This document shows, piece by piece, positions 1 through 5,826 of a stretch of 5,904 bases of DNA (position 1 is its first letter; each line of letters begins with the position of its first letter). The notes under the pieces are model-generated. The model saw only the letters and a program-made list of their open reading frames with translations. It had not been told where the DNA came from and did no database searches. A program made the translations under genes and the position numbers. Source of the stretch: Elusimicrobiota bacterium (GTDB taxonomy: Bacteria; CG03); assembly GCA_021161625.1 (NCBI GenBank), contig JAGHAG010000040.1:1-5904 (forward strand), in the 5' to 3' direction.

Positions 1-2188
1 CCTTTTTACAGATGACCTCAAATTTGACAATATGCTTTACGGAGCAACTATTCGCTCCCCTAAACCACACATTAAAATTTTAAAAATTGATGATACACAG
101 GCAAAAAAACTTTCAGGGGTTTGTGGAATTTTTTATGCAGAAGATATTAAGGGTTCAAACAGAGTTCCCCTTGTATTCAGGGATTATCCTTTTCTTGCAG
201 AAGATGAGTGTCTGTTTACAGGACAGCCAATTGGTCTTGTGCTTGCAGAAACACCTGAAATTGCAAGAAAAGCAGTAAAACTTGTCAAAATAAAATACAG
301 AGAACTGCCTGCTGTCTTTGACCCTCTTGAATCAATGAAAAAGAAAAAACCCTTAATCTACGGCAATGATAATATCTTCAGAAAGTTTATTATAAAAAAA
401 GGAAATATAAAAAAAGCAAAACCAGATGTTGAAGTTGAGGGAATTTTTACAACAAATTATCAGGTTCACTCATATCTTGAACCTCATTCTGTTGTTGCTG
501 TTCCTGGAGAGGATTTTGCAGTAACAGTTTATGGTTCTATGCAGTGTCCCTTTTATGTTCAGGATGCTGTCTGTGCAATTACAGGTTTGCCTTATAATAA
601 GGTAAGAATAATCCAGCAAACAACCGGTGGTGCTTTTGGTGGGAAAGAGGATGTTCCTTCCATAATTTCCAGTCATGCTGCTTTACTCACCCTTCTTACA
701 AACAGACCTGTAAAAATTACATACACAAGGGAAGAGGATTTTCAGGCAATGTCAAAAAGACATCCTGGATGGGTAAAAATAAAATACGGAGCAAAGAAAA
801 ACGGAAGAATTGTCTCCTGTAAAGTAAAGTATATTCTTGATGGTGGTGCTTTTGCAACTCTGAGTCCGATTGTTTTGTGGAGAGGGACGGTTCACGCAGC
901 AGGACCCTATGACATTCCAAATGTACTGATTGAGTCATTTGCAGTTGCCACAAACAAGGTTCCCTGTGGTGCATTCAGAGGATTTGGTCAGCCACAGGTC
1001 TCATTTGCAAATGAATCCTTAATAGATATGCTTGCAGAAAAGTTAAATATCTCTCCTCTGAAATTGAGAAAAATAAATGCTTTGAAAAAGGGTTCTGCAA
1101 CTGCAACAGGACACAAAATAACAGAGAGCATCGGGCTAAATAAAACCATTGCACTTTCAGAGAAAATTTCAAAATTTAACAGAAAGTGGGAACCTCCGTC
1201 AAAAAAGAAAGGTGATGTGCGATATGGCATAGGTATGGCATCTGCTTTTTACGGAGTTGGTCTTGGTGCAGGTGGACTCCATCTTGCAAAAAGTGGGGCA
1301 TTTATTCAGATTGAACCTGATGGGAGTGTTCTCGTTGCAGTGGGAAACACAGAAATGGGGCAGGGTGCAAGAACGGTTCTTTCACAAATTGCAGCAGAAA
1401 CACTTGGTGCGCCTTATGAAAAGGTTGATGTGATTTCAGCAGATACATCTCGCGTTCCTGATTCAGGTCCAACAGTTGCATCCCGAACAACAGTTATGAG
1501 CGGTTCCTCAATCCTCAATGCAGCAAAACAGATAAGACAAAGGATTGATGAGGTTGTAAGAAAAAAACTCAAAGCAAAAGGCAGGGTTGAGGCAAAAAAT
1601 GGATTTTATTTTATAGGCAATAAAAAAATTTCTTATGAAGATGCAATAAAAGAGTGCTGGAAGGAGCGAGTGCATCTAACAGCACAGGGCTGGCATAAAA
1701 TAACAAGCACAACTTTTAATGAAAAAACAGGTCAGGGAAGTGCGTATTTTGTCTATACATATTCAACTATGATTGCAGAAATTAAAGTTGACATGAAAAC
1801 AGGTGAAGTTACAGTTTTAAATTTTATAAGTGCTCATGATATAGGCAGGGCAATAAATCCACAACAGGCAGAGGGACAGATTCAGGGTGGAGCGGTTCAG
1901 GGAATAGGATATGCTCTTATGGAAAATCTTGTTATAGACAAGGGTATAATGTTAAACCCGAATTTCACAGGATACATAATTCCCACCACCAAAGATACAC
2001 CCAGTATAATCCCTGTGATTGTTGAGGAAAAATATCCAAAGGGACCTTTTGGTGCAAAGGGTCTTGGCGAACCTCCTTTAATCTGCGTTGCTCCTGCAAT
2101 TGTAAATGCAATTTACAATGCAACAGGAATAAGGGTTAAAGACCTTCCTGCAATTCCTGAGAGAATTTTATACGGAGAAAAAAGATGA
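1..2188 (+). CDS. Molybdenum hydroxylase (xanthine oxidase family), large molybdopterin-binding subunit, 5'-partial
   Basis: Catalytic subunit that would hydroxylate an N-heterocycle or aldehyde with water at a Mo centre. The gene enters from the left: the frame is open from base 2, and the residues before the ATG at 32 (LFTDDLKFDN) match the conserved family N-terminus, so that ATG is internal. Probably about 30 residues are missing. Numbering from that Met: domain a/b (CO-dehydrogenase-like) to about 110, then the Moco-binding domains. Visible motifs: YQVHSYLE with Q144 (Moco glutamine), TGGAFGGKE with E206, GAFRGFGQPQ with R316, GNTEMGQG 438-445, and GAKGLGEPP with catalytic E680. By family knowledge these match bovine XDH Q767, E802, R880 and E1261. 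The CO-dehydrogenase loop AYRCSFR is absent, so it is not form I CoxL. The two purine-stacking Phe cannot be placed confidently, so the substrate is open. The stop overlaps the next start as ATGA. Confidence 0.95.
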   Translation, partial: LFTDDLKFDNMLYGATIRSPKPHIKILKIDDTQAKKLSGVCGIFYAEDIKGSNRVPLVFRDYPFLAEDECLFTGQPIGLVLAETPEIARKAVKLVKIKYRELPAVFDPLESMKKKKPLIYGNDNIFRKFIIKKGNIKKAKPDVEVEGIFTTNYQVHSYLEPHSVVAVPGEDFAVTVYGSMQCPFYVQDAVCAITGLPYNKVRIIQQTTGGAFGGKEDVPSIISSHAALLTLLTNRPVKITYTREEDFQAMSKRHPGWVKIKYGAKKNGRIVSCKVKYILDGGAFATLSPIVLWRGTVHAAGPYDIPNVLIESFAVATNKVPCGAFRGFGQPQVSFANESLIDMLAEKLNISPLKLRKINALKKGSATATGHKITESIGLNKTIALSEKISKFNRKWEPPSKKKGDVRYGIGMASAFYGVGLGAGGLHLAKSGAFIQIEPDGSVLVAVGNTEMGQGARTVLSQIAAETLGAPYEKVDVISADTSRVPDSGPTVASRTTVMSGSSILNAAKQIRQRIDEVVRKKLKAKGRVEAKNGFYFIGNKKISYEDAIKECWKERVHLTAQGWHKITSTTFNEKTGQGSAYFVYTYSTMIAEIKVDMKTGEVTVLNFISAHDIGRAINPQQAEGQIQGGAVQGIGYALMENLVIDKGIMLNPNFTGYIIPTTKDTPSIIPVIVEEKYPKGPFGAKGLGEPPLICVAPAIVNAIYNATGIRVKDLPAIPERILYGEKR
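2174..2177 (+). promoter_or_regulatory. Shine-Dalgarno site of the [2Fe-2S] subunit gene
   Basis: GGAG lies seven bases before the ATG at 2185, inside the last codons of the large-subunit gene. It supports that start and lets ribosomes finishing the large subunit re-initiate at the ATGA overlap. Confidence 0.6.
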
Positions 2189-2643
2189 AAATCAGTTTTA
2201 AGTTAAATGGTAAAAGAGTTATTGTTGACACCGACCCCATGAAACGCCTTTTAGATGTTTTGAGAGAAGATTTTAATTTAACAGGCACAAAAGAGGGTTG
2301 CGGAAAAGGTGAATGTGGCGCCTGCTCTGTTATTGTTGATGGAAAAATTGTAAATTCATGCCTTTTTCCTGTGTGTCAGGCAGAGGGTTGCGAAATCACA
2401 ACAATTGAAGGTCTTTCTGACGGTGAAAAACTTCATCCAATTCAAAAAGCATTCATTGAAGCAGGTGCAGTTCAGTGTGGATTTTGCACACCAGGTATGG
2501 TTCTTGCAACAAAGGTTTTGCTTGATAAAAAGAAAAATCCAACAGATGAGGAAATAAAGGAAGCACTTTCAGGTAATTTATGCAGGTGCACGGGTTATGT
2601 AAAAATTATTGAAGCAGTTAAAAAAGTAAGGAGGAAAAAGTGA
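2185..2643 (+). CDS. Molybdenum hydroxylase small subunit with two [2Fe-2S] clusters
   Basis: Electron-transfer subunit that links the Mo site to FAD. At 152 residues it has the usual length of the separate iron-sulfur subunit (CoxS/NdhS type). The N-terminal plant-ferredoxin-like domain carries C39-x4-C44-x2-C47-x11-C59 within the EGCGKGECGAC motif. The C-terminal four-helix domain carries C98-x2-C101 (QCGFCTPGM) and C133-x-C135 (NLCRCTGY). All eight cluster ligands are present, so the protein should be functional. The ATG at 2185 overlaps the upstream stop by four bases and has a GGAG seven bases ahead. The protein ends in a lysine/arginine-rich tail whose codons also contain the strong ribosome site of the following small gene. 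It is cytoplasmic, with no signal peptide. Known for the family: it forms a heterotrimer or dimer of heterotrimers with the Mo and FAD subunits. Confidence 0.96.
   Translation: MKISFKLNGKRVIVDTDPMKRLLDVLREDFNLTGTKEGCGKGECGACSVIVDGKIVNSCLFPVCQAEGCEITTIEGLSDGEKLHPIQKAFIEAGAVQCGFCTPGMVLATKVLLDKKKNPTDEEIKEALSGNLCRCTGYVKIIEAVKKVRRKK
2627..2634 (+). promoter_or_regulatory. Strong Shine-Dalgarno site that fixes the GTG start at 2640
   Basis: TAAGGAGG is a perfect anti-16S match, followed by five A bases and then GTG at 2640. It is the best ribosome binding site seen in the window and is the main evidence that the 64-residue gene is really translated. It lies in the last codons of the [2Fe-2S] subunit. 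Confidence 0.8.
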
Positions 2644-2834
2644 GCTTAAGAAAAGAAATACTAAAAATGATAAAAGAAATGCCTGAAGGAATTAATATAG
2701 AAGATATAATGGCAGAGTTGTATTTCAGATTTAAAGTTGAGAAAGGCTTAAATGAACTTAGCAATAATAAATGTAAAACGCATGAAACTGTTAAAGCTAA
2801 AGTAGAAAAGTGGTTAAAATGGAAAAATTTATAA
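2640..2834 (+). CDS. Small antitoxin-like protein (partner type of RelE/ParE toxins), orphan
   Basis: A 64-residue soluble protein with a GTG start overlapping the upstream TGA (GTGA) behind a perfect ribosome site. The N-terminal half has the pattern EILKMIKEMPEGINIEDIMAE then LYFRFKVEKGL. The C-terminal part has a THETVKAKVEKWLK helix. From memory, this layout (a 'lP-x-d-asieDiME-LyflxKIerGl' stretch plus a 'sHEEvk-r-xkWl' tail) is typical of small antitoxins encoded beside RelE/ParE-type toxins in many bacteria and archaea. No 85-100-residue toxin gene follows: the FAD subunit begins within its 3' end. It may therefore be an orphan antitoxin, a transcriptional autoregulator left in the operon, or a recruited accessory protein of the enzyme. 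That it is a gene is well supported; the family call rests on recalled pattern, and the role is unknown. Confidence 0.75.
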   Translation: MSLRKEILKMIKEMPEGINIEDIMAELYFRFKVEKGLNELSNNKCKTHETVKAKVEKWLKWKNL

Positions 2835-3643
2835 AAATTTCAAAACTTGCTGACTTAAAAAAGATTAAAAACCCTGTAAAATTTCTTGCAGGGGGAACGG
2901 ACATTTATCCTCTGTTAAAAGATGGCTTTCTGGAAAACGAATTTTTCTGTGACATTTCTGGAATAAAGGAACTCAAAGAAACCAAAATAAAAAAAGATGT
3001 TTTGGAAATAGGAGCACTTGTAACATTTTCAGATGTAATTGAAAATCCTGTGTTTAAAAAGTATGCAAATGCACTTTACGAAAGTGCCCTTGTAATGGGT
3101 TCTCCTCAGATAAGAAACCGCGCCACTCTTGGTGGAAACATTGCAAATGCTTCCCCATCTGGAGATTCAATTCCACCTTTGTTTGTTTTAAAAGCAAAAA
3201 TCAAAACAAATTTAAGAACAGTTGATATTGACAGGTTTTTTATGGGACCCAAGAAAACAATTCTTAAGAAAAATGAACTTATAACTCGTATAATAATTCC
3301 TAAAGAACAAAAAGAAAGTTATTTTATGAAAGTTGGGCCGAGAAAAGCCCTTGCAATTTCAAAGGTCTCTGTTGCGATGGCTTTTAAAATGCAAAAAGGG
3401 GTTCTTAAAGATGTAAGGGTGGCTCTGGGTGCTGTTGGTCCGACTGTTTTAAGGGCAAAAAAGACAGAAGATTTCCTTGAAGGAAAACATCTATCAGATA
3501 GAATTATAAAAAAAGCAGGCGAAATTGTTTCATCTGAGGCAATGCCAATAGATGATTTCAGGTCTCTTGCAGTTTATAGAAGAAAAGTTGCTGGCTCTAT
3601 CCTTGAAAAAATTCTTGAGGGGAGGTTAAAATGGGTGAGATAA
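2819..3643 (+). CDS. Molybdenum hydroxylase FAD-binding (medium) subunit
   Basis: Flavin subunit that takes electrons from the [2Fe-2S] clusters and passes them to NAD+ or another acceptor. At 274 residues from the ATG it is near the usual length of about 280-290. Visible motifs: FLAGGTDIYP at about 22-31 (FAD pyrophosphate loop) and a second flavin loop, RATLGGNIANASPSGD, at about 101-116. The C-terminal CO-dehydrogenase-flavoprotein-like domain follows, with VALGAVGPTVLRA near 201-213 and FRSLAVYRRKVAG near 247-259. I prefer the ATG at 2819 over the in-frame GTG at 2810 because neither has a good ribosome site and ATG is the stronger codon. Either way the start lies inside the antitoxin-like gene, giving a 16-nt overlap. 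I see no tyrosine-rich or 4Fe-4S insertion of the 4-hydroxybenzoyl-CoA reductase kind. The electron acceptor cannot be told from sequence. Confidence 0.94.
   Translation: MEKFIKISKLADLKKIKNPVKFLAGGTDIYPLLKDGFLENEFFCDISGIKELKETKIKKDVLEIGALVTFSDVIENPVFKKYANALYESALVMGSPQIRNRATLGGNIANASPSGDSIPPLFVLKAKIKTNLRTVDIDRFFMGPKKTILKKNELITRIIIPKEQKESYFMKVGPRKALAISKVSVAMAFKMQKGVLKDVRVALGAVGPTVLRAKKTEDFLEGKHLSDRIIKKAGEIVSSEAMPIDDFRSLAVYRRKVAGSILEKILEGRLKWVR
3617..3625 (+). promoter_or_regulatory. Shine-Dalgarno site of the metallo-hydrolase gene
   Basis: GAGGGGAGG ends five bases before the ATG at 3631, within the FAD-subunit gene. It is a strong site that supports the ATG start and a 13-nt gene overlap. 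Confidence 0.7.
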
Positions 3644-4254
3644 TCTGGCTCGGGCACGCAAGTTTTAAACTGGATTTAAGCAAGAAAATTTATTTTGACC
3701 CTTATAATATAAAAACAGTATCAAAAGATGGGGATTTGATTTTTGTCTCCCACACTCATTTTGACCATTATTCAGAAAAGGACATAAAAAAAGTTGCAAA
3801 AGATGGGGCAGTTTTAATTGTTCCTTGTGATGTAAAGAACTTTCCGGGACTTGAGGTTAAAAATGTAAAACCAGGCGATATATTTGAAATTGAAAACATA
3901 AAAATAGAGGTTGTCCCTGCTTATAACAAAAACAAAACTTTTCATCCAAAAGCAAATAACTGGGTTGGTTATGTTGTTGAGGCAGATGCTAAAAGATACT
4001 ATCATGCAGGGGATACGGATTTTATTGATGAAATGAAAAATTTAAAAAACATAGATTTTGCCTTTCTTCCTGTAAGTGGCACTTATGTTATGACAGCAGA
4101 TGAAGCGGCTCAGGCGGCAAAAGTTATAAATCCAAAAACTGCAATTCCAATGCACTGGGGTGCAGGAATTGTCGGCGATATTTCTGATGCTCAAAAATTC
4201 CAATCCCTTCTTGAAAATTCGCCCATAAAAGTAGAAATTCTTTCTCCTTCGTGA
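3631..4254 (+). CDS. MBL-fold metal-dependent hydrolase (UlaG-like, COG2220/Lactamase_B_3 type)
   Basis: Cytoplasmic metallo-beta-lactamase-fold hydrolase of 207 residues, which is full length for this compact family. Motifs in order: WLGHASFKL (6-14) typical of the UlaG-like branch; the metal motif SHTHFDHYS with H41, H43, D45 and H46; FHPKANNWVGYVVE with H105; HAGDTD with D128; and PMHWG with H175. All expected metal ligands are present, so it should be active. Known members include L-ascorbate-6-phosphate lactonase UlaG and many uncharacterised proteins, so the substrate cannot be assigned. Its position between the FAD subunit and mocA, with overlaps at both ends (13 and 4 nt), ties it to the molybdenum hydroxylase. 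By inference it may open a lactone- or lactam-like ring in the same pathway, or be a housekeeping enzyme carried in the operon. It lacks the C-terminal RNA-processing domains of RNase J/CPSF relatives. Confidence 0.9.
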   Translation: MGEIIWLGHASFKLDLSKKIYFDPYNIKTVSKDGDLIFVSHTHFDHYSEKDIKKVAKDGAVLIVPCDVKNFPGLEVKNVKPGDIFEIENIKIEVVPAYNKNKTFHPKANNWVGYVVEADAKRYYHAGDTDFIDEMKNLKNIDFAFLPVSGTYVMTADEAAQAAKVINPKTAIPMHWGAGIVGDISDAQKFQSLLENSPIKVEILSPS

Positions 4255-4838
4255 AAATTTCAGCAATAATTCTTTCAGCAGGTTTTTCTTCAAGAATAAA
4301 CGTTTTTAAACCCCTTCTTAAAATAAATGAACGGACTTTTCTTGAGGAAATAGTTTTTAAACTTGAGGACATTGTTTCAGAAGTTGTTGTTGTTCTTGGC
4401 TATAAAAGTGATGAAATTTTAAATACGGTTAACCTCAAATCAGCAAAATTTGTTCTCAATGAAAATTATGAAAAGGGCATGTTTTCTTCATTGAAACAGG
4501 GTATTCTTGAAATTCAGGATGGAAACGCTTTTCTATTAAATCCTGTGGATTGTCCCCTTGTAAAAAAACAGACCTATAAACAGATTGTTGAATTCTGGCA
4601 GAAAAAACTTAAAAAAATTATAATTCCTCAATATGAAAACAAAAAAGGACATCCTGCAATTTTCCCTGCGTGGTCCACAGACGAGATTTTAAAATATCCT
4701 GATAACACTCCTGGCGGTGTCAGAAATTTTATAGAAAGAAACTTTTCATCAGTTGAACTATTTAAAACTGATGACAGAGGTGTTATAATTGATATTGATA
4801 CGATTGAGGATTATAAAAGATGGATAGGGAAATTTTAA
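4251..4838 (+). CDS. mocA: Molybdenum cofactor cytidylyltransferase (MocA-like NTP transferase)
   Basis: Would transfer CMP from CTP to Mo-molybdopterin to form the cytosine dinucleotide cofactor used by bacterial xanthine oxidase-family enzymes. At 195 residues it is close to E. coli MocA. Visible signs of the MobA-like NTP-transferase fold: the N-terminal nucleotide loop LSAGFSSRINVFKPLL (8-23) with R15 and K20; NPVDCPLV (97-104) with the metal-binding D100; KKGHPAIFP (131-139), a MocA-type motif; and DIDTIEDY (181-188) near the C-terminus. The AG in place of MobA's GG in the first loop favours CTP over GTP. The loop departs from the usual R-M-G-x-x-K (here R-I-N-V-F-K). The GTG at 4251 overlaps the previous stop as GTGA. 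No Shine-Dalgarno is visible, so translation probably depends on coupling. The position just before xdhC strongly supports the role; another small nucleotidyltransferase is the less likely alternative. Confidence 0.88.
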   Translation: MKISAIILSAGFSSRINVFKPLLKINERTFLEEIVFKLEDIVSEVVVVLGYKSDEILNTVNLKSAKFVLNENYEKGMFSSLKQGILEIQDGNAFLLNPVDCPLVKKQTYKQIVEFWQKKLKKIIIPQYENKKGHPAIFPAWSTDEILKYPDNTPGGVRNFIERNFSSVELFKTDDRGVIIDIDTIEDYKRWIGKF

Positions 4839-5656
4839 AGAAAATTGTTGAACTTGAAGATAAAGGTGAGGAATTTTTGATTGCAACAGTTGTAAAAGTT
4901 AAGGGTTCAAGTCCGGGCAAAATAGGTGCAAAAGCACTCATAACCAGAGATAAAAAAATTTCTGGAACAATTGGCGGTGGTAGAATTGAAAAAATGGTTA
5001 TTGACATGGCACCTGCAATTATTGACGAAGGTGTTTCAAAGACATTGAAGTTCAGTTTAACACACTCAGGTGAGCCTGTTAAAAAAGATGAGCATCTGGG
5101 AAATTCCTTTAAAACAGAAATGCTCTGCGGTGGTGAGGTAGAGATTTTTTTTGAGGTCTATAAAAAGCCGGTAAAACTCTGTATTTGTGGGGCAGGGCAT
5201 ATTGGACAGGCAATTTCAAAACTTGCTGATTTTTTTGGATGGCAAACACTTTTTATTGATACAAGAAAAGAATTTGTTGAAAAAATTAGAAAAGCAGGGC
5301 ATCCAGCAATTCTTGCAAAAAAATACGATCAGGGTTTTAGCAAGAAGTTTGTGGATAAAAATACAGCAATTGTTATTGTTACGCACGCTCATATAGGGGA
5401 TATGGATTGTCTCATTGAGGCGCTAAAAACACCTGCATTTTATATAGGAATGATAGGAAGCAAAGCCAAAGTAAAAATGATTTTTAAAAAGTTAAAGGAA
5501 AAGGATATAAAAATTGACGACAGAGTTTACGCCCCTGTTGGACTTGACCTTGCTGGGGGGTCTCCGCAGGAAATTGCATTTTGTATAATTGCAGAGATTT
5601 TAAAAATTAAAAATAAGAAATCAGGCAAACATCTGCGTAATAAAATGACAAGGTAA
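4820..5656 (+). CDS. xdhC: XdhC/CoxI-family molybdenum cofactor maturation and insertion factor
   Basis: Accessory protein, not part of the mature enzyme. Characterised XdhC binds the molybdenum cofactor, promotes its sulfuration and hands it to the catalytic subunit. The 278 residues show both domains. The N-terminal XdhC/CoxI domain has KGSSPGKIGAKALI (28-41), GTIGGGRIE (49-57) and LCGGEVEIFFE (102-112). The C-terminal Rossmann domain has CICGAGHIGQA (121-131), THAHIGDMDCL (188-198), FYIGMIGSKAK (207-217) and YAPVGLDLAGGSPQEIA (237-253). The ATG at 4820 overlaps mocA by 19 nt, with a modest GAGG ten bases upstream at 4806-4809. It is the last gene of the operon and ends in tandem stops TAA TAA. 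The final residues, MTR, and the stop are encoded by the first units of an octamer repeat that runs into the spacer, so the C-terminal end may have been trimmed or altered without touching the conserved core. Confidence 0.95.
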   Translation: MDREILKKIVELEDKGEEFLIATVVKVKGSSPGKIGAKALITRDKKISGTIGGGRIEKMVIDMAPAIIDEGVSKTLKFSLTHSGEPVKKDEHLGNSFKTEMLCGGEVEIFFEVYKKPVKLCICGAGHIGQAISKLADFFGWQTLFIDTRKEFVEKIRKAGHPAILAKKYDQGFSKKFVDKNTAIVIVTHAHIGDMDCLIEALKTPAFYIGMIGSKAKVKMIFKKLKEKDIKIDDRVYAPVGLDLAGGSPQEIAFCIIAEILKIKNKKSGKHLRNKMTR

Positions 5657-5676
5657 TAAAGTGATATGGAGACAAG
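5645..5676 (+). repeat. Octamer tandem repeat, first block (four units of GTGAYAAG type)
   Basis: Four consecutive 8-nt units: ATGACAAG, GTAATAAA, GTGATATG and GAGACAAG. They are in register and match the consensus of the larger block at 5712-5783. The first two units encode the last codons and both stop codons of xdhC. The stretch 5650-5672 matches 5733-5755 at 22 of 23 bases. No function is known. Confidence 0.75.
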
Positions 5677-5711
5677 GATTGTAGCGGGCGAATTACCATT
5701 CGCCAAGAAAA
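5677..5711. repeat. 35-bp hairpin segment interrupting the octamer array (REP-like palindrome)
   Basis: This segment separates the two octamer blocks. At 5687-5704 it holds a perfect inverted repeat: a 7-bp stem GGCGAAT/ATTCGCC with loop TACC. It is preceded by GTAGC and followed by AAGAAAA. No U-run follows, so it is not a canonical terminator. A G+C-rich stem with a short GTAG lead resembles REP-like dispersed palindromes, but only one copy is in the window, so its repeat status is inferred. Confidence 0.55.
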
Positions 5712-5783
5712 GTGACAAGGTGACTAAGTGATAAGGTGATAAAGTGATATGGAGATATGGAGACAAGATGATAAGTAGAAAAG
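5712..5783 (+). repeat. Octamer tandem repeat, second block (about nine units, consensus GTGAYAAG)
   Basis: Nine contiguous 8-nt units start at 5712, 5720, 5728, 5736, 5744, 5752, 5760, 5768 and 5776. Examples are GTGACAAG, GTGATAAG, GTGATAAA, GTGATATG and ATGATAAG. The pattern decays in the last unit (TAGAAAAG) and is barely detectable in the purine-rich 5784-5799. The unit contains TGA and usually TAA, and eight is not a multiple of three, so the array closes all plus-strand frames. On the minus strand it is open and would give an eight-residue periodic peptide. No spacers are present, so it is not CRISPR. Confidence 0.8.
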
Positions 5784-5799
5784 CGGACAGAGGAAAGAA

Positions 5800-5826
5800 A
5801 TGTTAAATTACAAATCCCAAATAACA
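5800..5826. other. A/C-rich spacer without a gene
   Basis: Low-complexity stretch of CCAAATAACAAA type between the octamer block and the structured element. Similar A/C-rich sequence (CCAAACAATATCAAA) resumes at 5885-5899 on the other side of the element, so the element may sit inside an older degenerate repeat. No ORF, promoter or RNA gene is recognised. Confidence 0.4.

Noticed and set aside
32..34. ATG at 32 as the true start of the large subunit
   Set aside because: The frame stays open to base 2, and the upstream residues match the conserved family N-terminus, so the gene begins before the window.
717..1490. Minus-strand ORFs within the large-subunit gene
   Set aside because: Low-complexity translations antisense to a well-conserved enzyme, with no recognisable motifs or ribosome sites; these are shadows.
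2810..2812. GTG at 2810 as the start of the FAD subunit
   Set aside because: No better ribosome site than the ATG nine bases later, and it adds only three residues; it cannot be fully excluded.
5145..5152. Run of eight T in xdhC as a programmed slippage site
   Set aside because: The zero frame gives a full-length, conserved protein across the run, and similar A or T runs are common in this A+T-rich DNA.
5687..5704. Hairpin as the intrinsic terminator of the operon
   Set aside because: The stem is followed by AAGAAAA with no U-tract on the plus strand; termination here would need another mechanism.
5527..5766. Minus-strand 79-residue ORF over the xdhC end and the octamer array
   Set aside because: Its periodic N-terminal half is just the octamer repeat read backwards and the rest is antisense to conserved xdhC codons, with no family resemblance.
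5645..5783. CRISPR array
   Set aside because: Units are 8 nt and directly tandem, with no unique spacers and no cas genes in the window.
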